Source: Amycolatopsis pretoriensis (GTDB taxonomy: Bacteria; Actinomycetota; Actinomycetes; Mycobacteriales; Pseudonocardiaceae). From it: a DNA stretch of 64,000 bases. A program made the position numbers and the translations under genes. Positions 55,573-63,476 of the stretch are shown here, piece after piece; position 1 is the stretch's first letter; each line of letters opens with the position of its first letter. Under the pieces are notes generated by a model. That model was not told the origin of the DNA. It made no database searches and saw only the letters and a list, made by a program, of their open reading frames with translations. The DNA lies in contig NZ_FNUJ01000001.1 in the NCBI RefSeq assembly GCF_900107925.1, forward strand, positions 1,364,001-1,428,000, in the 5' to 3' direction.

Positions 55573-56195
55573 ACACCGACCTCATGGCCGAGATGGGGCT
55601 CAGCGCCGCCGAGGCGGCCCGCCGCGCGCAGATCATCGGGGCGACCATCGGCGTCCTCGCCGACCTGGGATACCGCAAGACGACGTTCGCCAAGATCAAG
55701 GAGCGGGCCGGGCTCAGCAGCACCCGGCTGATCTCGTACCACTTCACGAACAAGGCCGGCCTGATGCAGGCCGTGCTGAGCACGGTGGTCGAGACGAAGG
55801 GCGAGTTCCTGAAGGAGCGCACCGGCGGCGGGCTCGACCCGGCCGACCGGGCCGGCTACCTGCGGGCCCACATCGAGACGTCGATCGCCTTCCTGCGCGC
55901 GTACCCCGAGTGCGTCCGCGTGCTGACCGAGCTGTCGGCCAACGCCGACGACGAAGACGGCTGGGTGATGACGAAGGTGCTGGTCGACGACATGCGCGTG
56001 CACGGCCTCGCGCGTCAGCTCAAGCAGGGGCAGGCCGAAGGGGCGTTCGGCGGGTTCACGCCGGAGGTGATGGCGATGTCCATCGCGCAGGCGATCGACG
56101 GGGTGGCCGCGGCGTACGCGGCCGACCCGTCGCTCGCCCTGGAGAACTACGGACGCGAGGTGGCGGACGCGTTCGTCAAAGCGACGGCGCCGTGA
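55563..56195 (+). CDS. TetR-family regulator
   Basis: A 210-residue regulator. The DNA-binding region is IGVLADLGYRKTTFAKIKERAGLSSTRLISYHFTNKAGLMQ in outline (about residues 22-62), and the ligand-binding domain follows. The ATG at 55563 lies inside the second of two identical palindromes, a clear sign of autorepression. No export or enzyme gene is next to it on the same strand; it runs convergently into trx with a 20-base overlap. The target is unknown. Confidence 0.9.
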   Translation: MRVNTDLMAEMGLSAAEAARRAQIIGATIGVLADLGYRKTTFAKIKERAGLSSTRLISYHFTNKAGLMQAVLSTVVETKGEFLKERTGGGLDPADRAGYLRAHIETSIAFLRAYPECVRVLTELSANADDEDGWVMTKVLVDDMRVHGLARQLKQGQAEGAFGGFTPEVMAMSIAQAIDGVAAAYAADPSLALENYGREVADAFVKATAP

Positions 56196-56511
56196 GCGCC
56201 CGGTCGAGACGCTCTTCGATGCGGGCCTTCGGGAACGCGCCGACGATCGTCTCGACCGGCTCGCCACCGCGGAAGAGGATCATCGTCGGCAGCGACATGA
56301 CCTGGTAGGAGCGGGTGGTCTCCGGGTTCTCGTCGGCGTTGACCTTGCGGACGGCGAGCTTCCCGGCCCGCTCGGCGGCCAGCTGCTCCAGCACCGGGCC
56401 GACCATCCGGCACGGGCCGCACCAGGTGGCCCAGAACTCGACCAGCACGGGGACGTCGCTCCCGACGACCTCCGCGAACGTGGCATCGGTGATTTCACGG
56501 ACTTCGGACAT
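56176..56511 (-). CDS. trx: Thioredoxin
   Basis: A 111-residue thioredoxin. The active site WCGPC lies near residue 30 (LVEFWATWCGPCRMVGPVLEQL) and the cis-Pro loop is VMSLPTMILF. It reduces protein disulfides. The ATG lies 11 bases after the MerR stop, so the two form an operon. The 3' end overlaps the convergent tetR by 20 bases. Confidence 0.95.
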   Translation of the reverse strand: MSEVREITDATFAEVVGSDVPVLVEFWATWCGPCRMVGPVLEQLAAERAGKLAVRKVNADENPETTRSYQVMSLPTMILFRGGEPVETIVGAFPKARIEERLDRALTAPSL

Positions 56512-56522
56512 GATGGGCTCCT

Positions 56523-56918
56523 TCACGGACGCGGCGCGTCGGGGACGACACAGGGATCGGGTGCCTGCCGGGCCAGTGCGCCGGCGAGCTTCGCGGCCAG
56601 TTCCTCGCGGATGCCGCCGAGGCGCGCCAGCAGCGCGTCCGCTTCTTCGAGCTTGCGGCGGTAGACCTCGAGGGAGTTCGCGCAGGAGTCGCCGGTCTCG
56701 TGGCCGCTGCGGAGGCACTCGACGAACGGGCGGGTCTCGTCGAGGGTCAGGCCGACCGTCTGCAGGGTCTGGATCTCCCGGACCAGCTGCAGGTCGTCCT
56801 CGTCGTAGTCGCGGTAGCCGTTCGCCGAACGGCGGGCCGCGATCAGGCCCTGGGCCTCATAAAACCGCAGCGCACGGGTGGTGACACCCGTGCGCTGCGC
56901 AAGCTCTCCGATCCGCAT
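56523..56918 (-). CDS. MerR-family regulator upstream of thioredoxin
   Basis: A 131-residue regulator. The winged helix is RIGELAQRTGVTTRALRFYEAQGLI at the N-terminus, a long dimerisation helix follows, and the C-terminal part has two Cys (VECLRSGHETGDSCANSLEVYRRK) plus one near the end (DPCVVPD). This pattern is found in stress- or thiol-responsive MerR proteins. It is followed by thioredoxin, so redox control is a reasonable inference; a metal or redox ligand is not proven. Confidence 0.88.
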   Translation of the reverse strand: MRIGELAQRTGVTTRALRFYEAQGLIAARRSANGYRDYDEDDLQLVREIQTLQTVGLTLDETRPFVECLRSGHETGDSCANSLEVYRRKLEEADALLARLGGIREELAAKLAGALARQAPDPCVVPDAPRP

Positions 56919-56934
56919 ACCCCGACGCTAGACG

Positions 56935-56950
56935 TTGACGTCCGCGTCAA
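56935..56950 (-). promoter_or_regulatory. Putative MerR operator
   Basis: TTGACGCGGACGTCAA on the complement strand, 6-bp arms TTGACG/CGTCAA, 16 bases before the merR start. It would act on the merR-trx promoter. Confidence 0.6.
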
Positions 56951-56959
56951 GGCAAGTTC

Positions 56960-57433
56960 TTACGTGTCGGCTCCGCGGAAGTCTTCGGGCGACACGGAGT
57001 CGAGGAACTCGCGGAACTTCTCGACCTCGTCCTCCTGCTCGTCCGGGATGATCAGGCCCGCCTCCTCCAGCACCGCGTCCACGGCGTGGATGGGGACACC
57101 GATCCGCAGGGCCAGCGCGACCGAGTCGCTCGGCCGGGCGGACACCCGGATGTCGCCGTCGAAGACCAGTTCCGCGAAGAACGTGCCTTCCTTGAGGTCG
57201 GTGATGACGACCTGCTCGAGCTCCCGGCCGAGTGCCCCAATGACCTCTTTGAGCAGGTCGTGGGTCAGCGGACGGGCGGGCCGGACTCCCTGTTGCTCCA
57301 AGGCGATGGCGGTGGCTTCGACCGAGCCGATCCAGATCGGCAGGTACCGTTCACCCTCGGTCTCCCGCAGCAGCAAGATCGGCTGATTCGCGGGCAGCTC
57401 GACCCGCACACCGACGACGCGCATCTCGCTCAT
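56960..57433 (-). CDS. DUF151 bifunctional-nuclease-family protein (Rv1829-like)
   Basis: A 157-residue protein. RVVGVRVELPANQPILLLRE and RYLPIWIGSVEATAIALEQQ are the N-terminal signature of DUF151, and RPSDSVALALRIGVPIHAVDAVLEEAG closes the domain. A plant member has nuclease activity; the bacterial role is not settled. It lies between the ftsR homologue and the Rv1830-like regulator, as in mycobacteria. Confidence 0.92.
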   Translation of the reverse strand: MSEMRVVGVRVELPANQPILLLRETEGERYLPIWIGSVEATAIALEQQGVRPARPLTHDLLKEVIGALGRELEQVVITDLKEGTFFAELVFDGDIRVSARPSDSVALALRIGVPIHAVDAVLEEAGLIIPDEQEDEVEKFREFLDSVSPEDFRGADT

Positions 57434-57652
57434 CGGGCTTCGCCTCCCTCTCGTGCACGCGGGCGCAGGTGCTGGAACGATTTCGGCGCCGCCACACTGC
57501 CGACGCTACCCGTCATCCCCGCGCTGTGCTCGCTGTCGAGACTATCTCGGTTCGCCTGCCGCAAACCCTTGCCTTCACGGTACGGCATGCAGCACGGAAC
57601 ATTCAGTCATTGACATGGGACCGCAAAGAGGATCTCACTGCCCCGTTGCGGT

Positions 57653-58399
57653 TCAACACCCCGTGACGCCGCGGATTCCCGCCTTCACGAGGAGGGTGTG
57701 GAGCGTCACGGACAGTGCCGCGACCTCCCGGACCACTTCGTCCGCCCTCGACTTCGCTTCCGGGTCACGGTGCCGATACACCGGTGTCACGATCTGCTCC
57801 AGCAACCCGACCTCGCGGTCGGCCGCGGCCCGGAAGGCACGCAGGTGTCTCGGCTCGATACCGAATTCGGTCATCGCCTTCACCGTCCGCGCGACCAGCA
57901 CCGCGTCCGGGTCGAAGAACCCCGCGGGACCGGACCGGACCAGGCCGTACTGCTGCAGCTCGGCCAGCGCGGCGGCGTCGATGCCGGCCTGCTCCAGGAG
58001 CTCCTCCTGGGTCAGGCGCAGCTCCTTGCCCACGGCGAAGTCGTCCGCCACCGGCAGGCCGACGTTCTCCGCCGGGGCGTCGATCGGCACCAGCCGGCGC
58101 GGCGGGCGGGGCAGGGCCGCGGTGGGTTCGGCTCCCGAATCCACCGCGTCCAGCTGCTCCTTGATGACCTTCAACGGGAGGTAGTGGTCCCGCTGGGCGG
58201 CCAGGACGAACCGCAGGCGCTCCACGTCCGCCGCGGCGAACTGCCGGTAGCCCGAAGGCGTCCGGCCCGGCGTGACCAGGCCTTCCGCTTCCAGGAACCG
58301 GATCTTGGAGATGGTGACATCGGGGAAGTCCCCGCGCAGCTGCGCGAGTACCGCCCCGATGCTCAGTCCGTGGTTCTGTGGCCGCCCGGCCGCCGTCAC
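57653..58399 (-). CDS. ftsR: MerR-family regulator FtsR (Rv1828 homologue)
   Basis: A 248-residue regulator. GLSIGAVLAQLRGDFPDVTISKIRFLEAEGLVTPGRTPSGYRQF in outline is the MerR domain of Rv1828/FtsR, which in Corynebacterium activates ftsZ. The rest is the characteristic FtsR C-terminal domain (RHLRAFRAAADREVGLLEQI). The GTG start overlaps the garA stop by 4 bases. The gene order gcvH-garA-ftsR-DUF151 is the actinobacterial core arrangement. Confidence 0.92.
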   Translation of the reverse strand: MTAAGRPQNHGLSIGAVLAQLRGDFPDVTISKIRFLEAEGLVTPGRTPSGYRQFAAADVERLRFVLAAQRDHYLPLKVIKEQLDAVDSGAEPTAALPRPPRRLVPIDAPAENVGLPVADDFAVGKELRLTQEELLEQAGIDAAALAELQQYGLVRSGPAGFFDPDAVLVARTVKAMTEFGIEPRHLRAFRAAADREVGLLEQIVTPVYRHRDPEAKSRADEVVREVAALSVTLHTLLVKAGIRGVTGC

Positions 58400-58866
58400 T
58401 GCGCCCCCTGGCCCCCGTGACCCGGGCCGGTCAGGAAGACCAGGCGGAACTTGCCGATCTGCACCTCGTCGCCACCCGCGAGGACGGCCTGGTCGACCGG
58501 CTCCCGGTTGACGTAGGTGCCGTTGAGGCTGCCGACGTCGATGACGACGAACTCGCCGCCCTCGCGCCGGAACTCCGCGTGCCGCCGGGAGACCGTGACG
58601 TCGTCCAGGAAGATGTCGCTGTCCGGGTGCCGCCCGGCGCTGGTGGTGTCGCGGTCGAGCAGGAACCGCGAACCCGCGTTGGGACCGCGCTTCACGACCA
58701 GCAGCGCGGAACCCGGCGGCAGGGCGTCGACGCCCTGGACCGGGGCCTCCGCGGCCGGGGCGGGCTCGTGGCCTTCGGCTTCGGCCAGGAAGTCGGCCCG
58801 GAAGACAGAGGTCCGCTCCGGAGACTGCTCCGGGGGAACGCCGCCGGGCCCGTCGTTCGTGCTCAC
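58396..58866 (-). CDS. garA: FHA-domain metabolic regulator GarA/OdhI
   Basis: A 156-residue protein that inhibits 2-oxoglutarate dehydrogenase and regulates glutamate metabolism when unphosphorylated. The FHA domain (about residues 50-140) is nearly identical to mycobacterial GarA: SRFLLDRDTTSAGRHPDSDI, then DVTVSRRHAEFR and VGSLNGTYVN. The regulatory site reads PERTSVFRADFL, so the first Thr of the usual ETTSVF (the PknG site) is Arg18, and only the second (PknB-type), Thr19, remains. The GTG at 58866 lies 6 bases after GGAGAG. Confidence 0.95.
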   Translation of the reverse strand: MSTNDGPGGVPPEQSPERTSVFRADFLAEAEGHEPAPAAEAPVQGVDALPPGSALLVVKRGPNAGSRFLLDRDTTSAGRHPDSDIFLDDVTVSRRHAEFRREGGEFVVIDVGSLNGTYVNREPVDQAVLAGGDEVQIGKFRLVFLTGPGHGGQGAQ

Positions 58867-58981
58867 CTGAGCTCTCCTCCACACATGCTGTGATGCCTAG
58901 TACTCAAGAACGTGTAGCTGCCAACGTACCGTGCCTGATCGATTCTCCGAGCCCCGGCTCCCCGAACCGGCGGAGCGGGCT

Positions 58982-59368
58982 TCAGCCCTTGGTCAGGGCG
59001 TCGTACGCCTCGGCTTCGAGCAGGGCTTCCAGGCCCGCCGGGTCGTCGAGCCGGATCTCGATCAGCCAGCCCTCGCCGTAGGGGTCGCTGTTGATCAGCT
59101 CGGGCGAGTCGGCGACGGCGTCGTTCACCGCCACGACCTCCCCGTCGACCGGCGCGAACAGCTCGGAGACGCTCTTGGTCGACTCGACCTCGCCGAAGAC
59201 GTCGCCCGCGCTGACCTGGCGGCCGACCTCGGGCAGGTCGACGAAGACGACGTCGCCGAGCTGGTCCTGGGCGTACTCGGTGATGCCGATGCGGACGAGG
59301 GTGTCCTCGCCGCGGGTGGCGACCCACTCGTGTTCCTCGGTGTAGCGAAGCTCTTCTGGAGCGGACAC
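58982..59368 (-). CDS. gcvH: Glycine cleavage system H protein
   Basis: A 128-residue lipoyl carrier. YTEEHEWVATRGEDTLVRIG and the lipoylated Lys in FGEVESTKSVSELFAPVDGE are diagnostic. It shuttles the aminomethyl group between GcvP and GcvT. It is the first gene of the gcvH-garA-ftsR cluster, with an upstream gap of about 100 bases after the phosphatidyltransferase gene. Confidence 0.97.
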   Translation of the reverse strand: MSAPEELRYTEEHEWVATRGEDTLVRIGITEYAQDQLGDVVFVDLPEVGRQVSAGDVFGEVESTKSVSELFAPVDGEVVAVNDAVADSPELINSDPYGEGWLIEIRLDDPAGLEALLEAEAYDALTKG

Positions 59369-59467
59369 CAGCGGTCCCCTTTCGTGCCCTCACTGGCGAA
59401 ACGTGCTGCGCGAAGTCTTACACCCACACGGCGCAGCCGCCCGGCACGGGCCGGGAAAAAGTCGCGC

Positions 59468-60124
59468 TCAGTCGCCGGCGGCGCCGGGCGCCGCCGGCTC
59501 GCTCTCGGGCGAAGCGTCACCGCGCAGGGCGTTGCGCGCCTGGACGACGTAGAGCACGCCGGACCAGACGTACAGGACCGCGCCCCAGATCGTGAACGCG
59601 TAGCCGATCGGCCGGGCCACCGCCGCGACGTCCGAGCCACCCTGGGCGAGCAGCAGGAACGGGAACGCGTACATCAGCACGAACGTCGCGCCCTTGCCGA
59701 TGTAGGTCACCTCGGGCGGGGCGAAACCGCGGCGGCGCAGGACCACCACGCACACCCCCAGCACCGCTTCGCGCAGCACCAGCGGCACCACGACCCACCA
59801 CGGGATGATGCCGCGGACCAGGAACGCGATGAGCGTCGCGAGGATGTAGAGCCGGTCGGCCGCCGGGTCGAGCAGCTGGCCGAGTCGGGACATCTGGTTG
59901 AGCCAGCGGGCCAGCTTGCCGTCGAGCCAGTCGGTCAGCGCGCTGAACACCAGCAGCGCGAGCGCCCAGCCGTCCTCTTCCGGTCCCAGCAGCAGCCACA
60001 GGAACACCGGGACGCCGGCGAGCCGCAGCAGCGACAGCATGTTGGGGACGTTGAAGGCCTGCTTCAGCAGGGACGGCTCGGCGGCGCTCGCCTGAGCGGC
60101 TGGTTCGGGTGCGGCTGTGCTCAC
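59468..60124 (-). CDS. CDP-alcohol phosphatidyltransferase (PgsA2-like)
   Basis: A 218-residue membrane enzyme with about six helices. The catalytic motif D-x2-D-G-x2-A-R-x8-G-x3-D-x3-D is visible in ALTDWLDGKLARWLNQMSRL and the following GQLLDPAADR. It transfers a phosphatidyl group from CDP-diacylglycerol to an alcohol, probably glycerol phosphate or a related acceptor. It corresponds in position to Rv1822 (pgsA2). The GTG start lies 13 bases after the next gene's stop. Confidence 0.9.
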   Translation of the reverse strand: MSTAAPEPAAQASAAEPSLLKQAFNVPNMLSLLRLAGVPVFLWLLLGPEEDGWALALLVFSALTDWLDGKLARWLNQMSRLGQLLDPAADRLYILATLIAFLVRGIIPWWVVVPLVLREAVLGVCVVVLRRRGFAPPEVTYIGKGATFVLMYAFPFLLLAQGGSDVAAVARPIGYAFTIWGAVLYVWSGVLYVVQARNALRGDASPESEPAAPGAAGD

Positions 60125-60137
60125 CCGCCCAGCGTAG

Positions 60138-60437
60138 TCAGCACGCGCGGCGCCGGCTCCAGCCGCGCCGCTGCAGTTCGGCGCTGCTCAGCGCCTCGGG
60201 ACGGCCGCGGTAGTCGGTGCCCATCCAGCGGGCGCGACCGGGCCGCGCCTCCAGGACGTACGGGCGGCCGCAGCACCACACGACGCTGCTGGGGACGGTC
60301 GGCGGGCCGGCCGGGCCGGTGGTCTCGTCGGTGCCGGGTTCGGGGCTGGTCGCAACTTCGGCGTTCATCGCTCTCACGGGCTCGGGACGGGTGTCGGGGA
60401 CGGGAAGCTCTTCGGCCTCCACCAAGATCTTCGGCAC
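60138..60437 (-). CDS. Small protein of unknown function
   Basis: At most 99 residues, starting GTG; the ATG at 60368 is an alternative. It has a Pro/Glu-rich first half and a compact C-terminal end with WCCGRPYVLEARPGRARW, suggesting a small metal- or nucleic-acid-binding fold. No family was recognised. It may be the first gene of the operon with the phosphatidyltransferase. Confidence 0.5.
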   Translation of the reverse strand: MPKILVEAEELPVPDTRPEPVRAMNAEVATSPEPGTDETTGPAGPPTVPSSVVWCCGRPYVLEARPGRARWMGTDYRGRPEALSSAELQRRGWSRRRAC

Positions 60438-60683
60438 TCGGGGCCGGAGTGTTAACCGGCGCGGCCGGAATTAGACCGATCGATTCTTGATGGCAGCGTG
60501 AGGTTTCGGAGCGTGAACGGAATGTTAATCGTCCATTGTGGACGGTTTAGGTGCGCCCACCGTGACCGGCCGCCACCCGCCTGGAGTAATCTGCGGCACA
60601 CCTGTGGGCGAGCCGCTCCACGGCGCCCCCACCCGGATGGGCCAGAATGACCGGGCCCAGCCGACCGGGGAGGAACGATCGCG

Positions 60684-61193
60684 TTGCCCCACCCGACCAC
60701 CACGAGGACGTGGCGGCCGCTGCTCGCCGCCTGCCTCGCCGTACCCGCGCTCGCCGCCTGCTCGGCCGAGCAGGCCGCGCAAGGCCCGGCGTCGTCCGCA
60801 CCGCCTTCGACGTCGGCCGCGCCGGCGTCCTCGACCACCGCTCCCCCGCCGCCGCCCGCGACCGGCGGTTCGTCCGCGCCCGCGCCGGCGACGAAGCCGT
60901 CCGGCGCGCCGCCGTCGGTGCCCGGGTCCTGCGGCACGGTGACCGCCGCCAGCGGGCTGACACTCTACGTGTTCGACAGCGGCTCGGCCGGCGTCACCTG
61001 CGTCGCGGCGACGAAGCTCGTCGGCGACTTCCACCGCAAGATCGCCGGGCACCAGGGCGCCGGCTCGAACGACGCGGTGAACGAGACCGTCGACGGCTGG
61101 CTGTGCACGTCCGGGCCGCCGGCCGCGCAGGGCGGCACCACCTGCACGAAGGGCGAGCAGACGGTGTTCGCCGCCGTCGTGCCCTCCGAGTGA
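60684..61193 (+). CDS. Lipoprotein with conserved four-Cys domain, copy 1
   Basis: A 169-residue exported lipoprotein. The signal peptide ends at the lipobox LAAC, followed by a long Ser/Ala/Pro-rich linker (about residues 30-78) and a Cys-containing domain beginning GSCGTVTAASGLTLYVF with VTCVAATKLVGDF and DGWLCTSG. The TTG start follows GGGGAGG. The domain pattern matches the next gene. The function is unknown. Confidence 0.72.
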   Translation: MPHPTTTRTWRPLLAACLAVPALAACSAEQAAQGPASSAPPSTSAAPASSTTAPPPPPATGGSSAPAPATKPSGAPPSVPGSCGTVTAASGLTLYVFDSGSAGVTCVAATKLVGDFHRKIAGHQGAGSNDAVNETVDGWLCTSGPPAAQGGTTCTKGEQTVFAAVVPSE

Positions 61194-61227
61194 CCCCTCC
61201 CGATCCGTTCCCGCTCCTGAAGGGCCC

Positions 61228-61632
61228 ATGAAGACTCTCGCGTACCCCCTGCTGCTCGTCGCCGCGACCGCCGTCCTGGCCGGCTGCGGCGGCGGTGACC
61301 CGGCGCCCGCCGCGCCGTCCTCCGGCGATCCCGCCGCCGTCCCCGCGGCGGCCGCGGCGGCCGGGTCGACGGCGCCCGGCGTCCCGTGCGGCGACGTCAC
61401 CGGCACGGGCGGCGCGAAGACGGCGGTCGTCGCGCACGGCAAGGTCGACTGCGCCGCGGCGACCCAGCTCCTGACGGACTACTTCGCGAAGCTGACGCCG
61501 GCCGACGCGAACGACGCCGACGGCCCGGGCCCGGTCGTCCTCGGCGAGTGGACGTGCGGCAGCGGCGCCGGCGACCCGGTGACGGCGTGCTCGACCGAGG
61601 ACGGCCGCCAGGTCGAGGGCACCCGCGCCTGA
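61228..61632 (+). CDS. Lipoprotein with conserved four-Cys domain, copy 2
   Basis: A 134-residue exported lipoprotein with lipobox LAGC, a shorter Ala/Pro linker, and the same domain (GVPCGDVTGTGG, VDCAAATQLLTDYF, GEWTCGSG, TACSTEDGRQ). It lies 34 bases after copy 1, so the two are tandem paralogues, probably exported together. It ends just before the palindromic repeat. Confidence 0.75.
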   Translation: MKTLAYPLLLVAATAVLAGCGGGDPAPAAPSSGDPAAVPAAAAAAGSTAPGVPCGDVTGTGGAKTAVVAHGKVDCAAATQLLTDYFAKLTPADANDADGPGPVVLGEWTCGSGAGDPVTACSTEDGRQVEGTRA

Positions 61633-61644
61633 CCGCTCGCCCGG

Positions 61645-61731
61645 GGCGCCCCAATGTGGCCTTGGTTGCGTCTGACGCACCCAATGTGGCCTTCGGTGCG
61701 TCTGACGCACCGAAGGCCACATTGGGGCGCT
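61645..61731. repeat. Palindromic intergenic repeat with a duplicated arm
   Basis: Same family as the repeat split by the IS at 1077-2150. A 30-base unit beginning CCAATGTGGCCTT and ending GTCTGACGCAC occurs twice in tandem, followed by the inverted arm (GAAGGCCACATTGGGGCGC). It lies between two convergent genes and can act as a bidirectional terminator. Confidence 0.92.
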
Positions 61732-61738
61732 TGAGCGG

Positions 61739-63442
61739 TCAGCCCTTGAGGTCCGGGAAGTCCTCTTCGCGGTACTCGGTCCCCTCCGCGCGCTTCGGGT
61801 CGTTCTCGCGGCCTCGCAGCTCGACGCGGCGGATCTTGCCCGAGATCGTCTTCGGCAGCTCCGCGAACTCGAGCCGCCGGATGCGCTTGTAGGGCGCGAG
61901 GTGCTCGCGGCAGTACGCGAGGATCGCCTTCGCCGTCTCCGCGGTCGGCTCGTGGCCCGAGGCCAGTACGACGTACGCCTTGGGCACCGCGAGCCGGATC
62001 GGGTCCGGCGCGGGGACGACCGCGGCCTCCGCCACGGCCTCGTGCTCGATCAGCACGCTCTCCAGCTCGAACGGCGAGATCCGGTAGTCCGACGCCTTGA
62101 ACACGTCGTCCGTGCGCCCGACGTAGGTGATGTAGCCGCGCTCGTCGATCGAACCGACGTCACCGGTGTGGTAGTAGCCGTTCGCGAAGGCCGCCGACGT
62201 GCGCTCGTCGTCGCCGGTGTACCCGGTCATCAGGCCGACCGGGCGGTGCCGCAGGTCGAGGCAGATCTCACCTTCGGACGCGCGCTCGCCGCTGACCGGG
62301 TCGACCAGCGCCACCACGAACCCGGGCAGCGGGCGGCCCATCGAGCCGGGCACGACGTCCTGGCCCGGCGTGTTCGCGATCTGGACGCTGCTCTCGGTCT
62401 GGCCGAAGCCGTCGCGGATGGTGACGCCCCACGACTTCTGGACCTGCTCGATGACCTCGGGGTTCAGCGGCTCGCCCGCGCCGACGACCTTCTTCGGCGG
62501 GGTCTTCAACGCCGTCAGGTCGGCCTGGATGAGCATCCGCCACACCGTCGGCGGCGCGCAGAAGCTCGTGACCCCGCAACGGTCCATCTGGGCCATCAGC
62601 GCGCCCGCGTCGAACCGGTTGTAGTTGTAGAGGAAGACCGTCGCCTCGGCGTTGAAGGGCGCGAAGAAGTTGCTCCACGCGTGCTTCGCCCAGCCGGGCG
62701 AGGAGATGTTCAGGTGCACGTCCCCGGGCTCCAGCCCGATCCAGTACATCGTGGACAGGTGGCCGACCGGGTAGGAGACGTGCGTGTGCTGCACCAGCTT
62801 CGGCTTCGCCGTCGTGCCGGAGGTGAAGTACAGCAGCAGCGGGTCGCCGGCCTTCGTGGGTGCGTCCGGGGCGAACTCCGGGGACTCCGCGAACGCCGCC
62901 GAGTACTGCTGCCAGCCTTCGACCGGCTCCCCCACGGCGATCCGCGTGTAGTCGCCTTCGACGCCGTCGAACTTCGGCGCGTCCACCGAGCGGACCACGA
63001 CGTGCTTGGCCGCGCCGCGCTCCACGCGGTCGGTCAGGTCGGCCGGGCCGAGCAGCGTCGACGCCGGGATGATCACGGCGCCGAGCTTGATCGCCGCGAG
63101 GATCGTCTCCCAGAGCTCGCCCTGGTTGCCCAGCATGAGGATCAGCCGGTCGCCGCGGCGGACGCCGAGCGAGCGCAGCCAGTTCGCGACCTGGTTGGAC
63201 CGGCCGGACATCTCCGGGTAGGTCCAGCGGTTCTCGGTGCCGTCCTCTTCGACGATCCACAGCGCGTACCGCTCGGCGTTGTCCGGGTCGTGCGCGACGA
63301 CGTCGAACCAGTCGATCGCCCAGTTGAACTCGTCGAGCGCCGGCCAGGCGAAGTCCCGGTAGGCCGTCTCGTAGTCCTCGCGGTGGGTCTGCAGGTAGTC
63401 CCGCGCGACGCGGAACGCGTGGTGGACCTCCGAAGCGGTCAC
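61739..63442 (-). CDS. AMP-dependent acyl-CoA synthetase (acetyl-CoA-synthetase-like)
   Basis: A 567-residue adenylate-forming ligase. The P-loop is LLYFTSGTTAKPKLVQHTH, A5 is DGFGQTESSVQ, A7 is GYYHTGDVGSIDERGYI, and the catalytic Lys lies in TISGKIRRVELRGR near the C-terminus. The N-terminal FNWAIDWFDVVAHD is typical of medium-chain or acetyl-CoA synthetase-like members; the acyl substrate is uncertain. The enoyl-CoA hydratase gene 34 bases upstream suggests fatty-acid degradation. Confidence 0.92.
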   Translation of the reverse strand: MTASEVHHAFRVARDYLQTHREDYETAYRDFAWPALDEFNWAIDWFDVVAHDPDNAERYALWIVEEDGTENRWTYPEMSGRSNQVANWLRSLGVRRGDRLILMLGNQGELWETILAAIKLGAVIIPASTLLGPADLTDRVERGAAKHVVVRSVDAPKFDGVEGDYTRIAVGEPVEGWQQYSAAFAESPEFAPDAPTKAGDPLLLYFTSGTTAKPKLVQHTHVSYPVGHLSTMYWIGLEPGDVHLNISSPGWAKHAWSNFFAPFNAEATVFLYNYNRFDAGALMAQMDRCGVTSFCAPPTVWRMLIQADLTALKTPPKKVVGAGEPLNPEVIEQVQKSWGVTIRDGFGQTESSVQIANTPGQDVVPGSMGRPLPGFVVALVDPVSGERASEGEICLDLRHRPVGLMTGYTGDDERTSAAFANGYYHTGDVGSIDERGYITYVGRTDDVFKASDYRISPFELESVLIEHEAVAEAAVVPAPDPIRLAVPKAYVVLASGHEPTAETAKAILAYCREHLAPYKRIRRLEFAELPKTISGKIRRVELRGRENDPKRAEGTEYREEDFPDLKG

Positions 63443-63476
63443 GCTTCCACTCCTTCCTTTACAGGCCGACGGGGTC

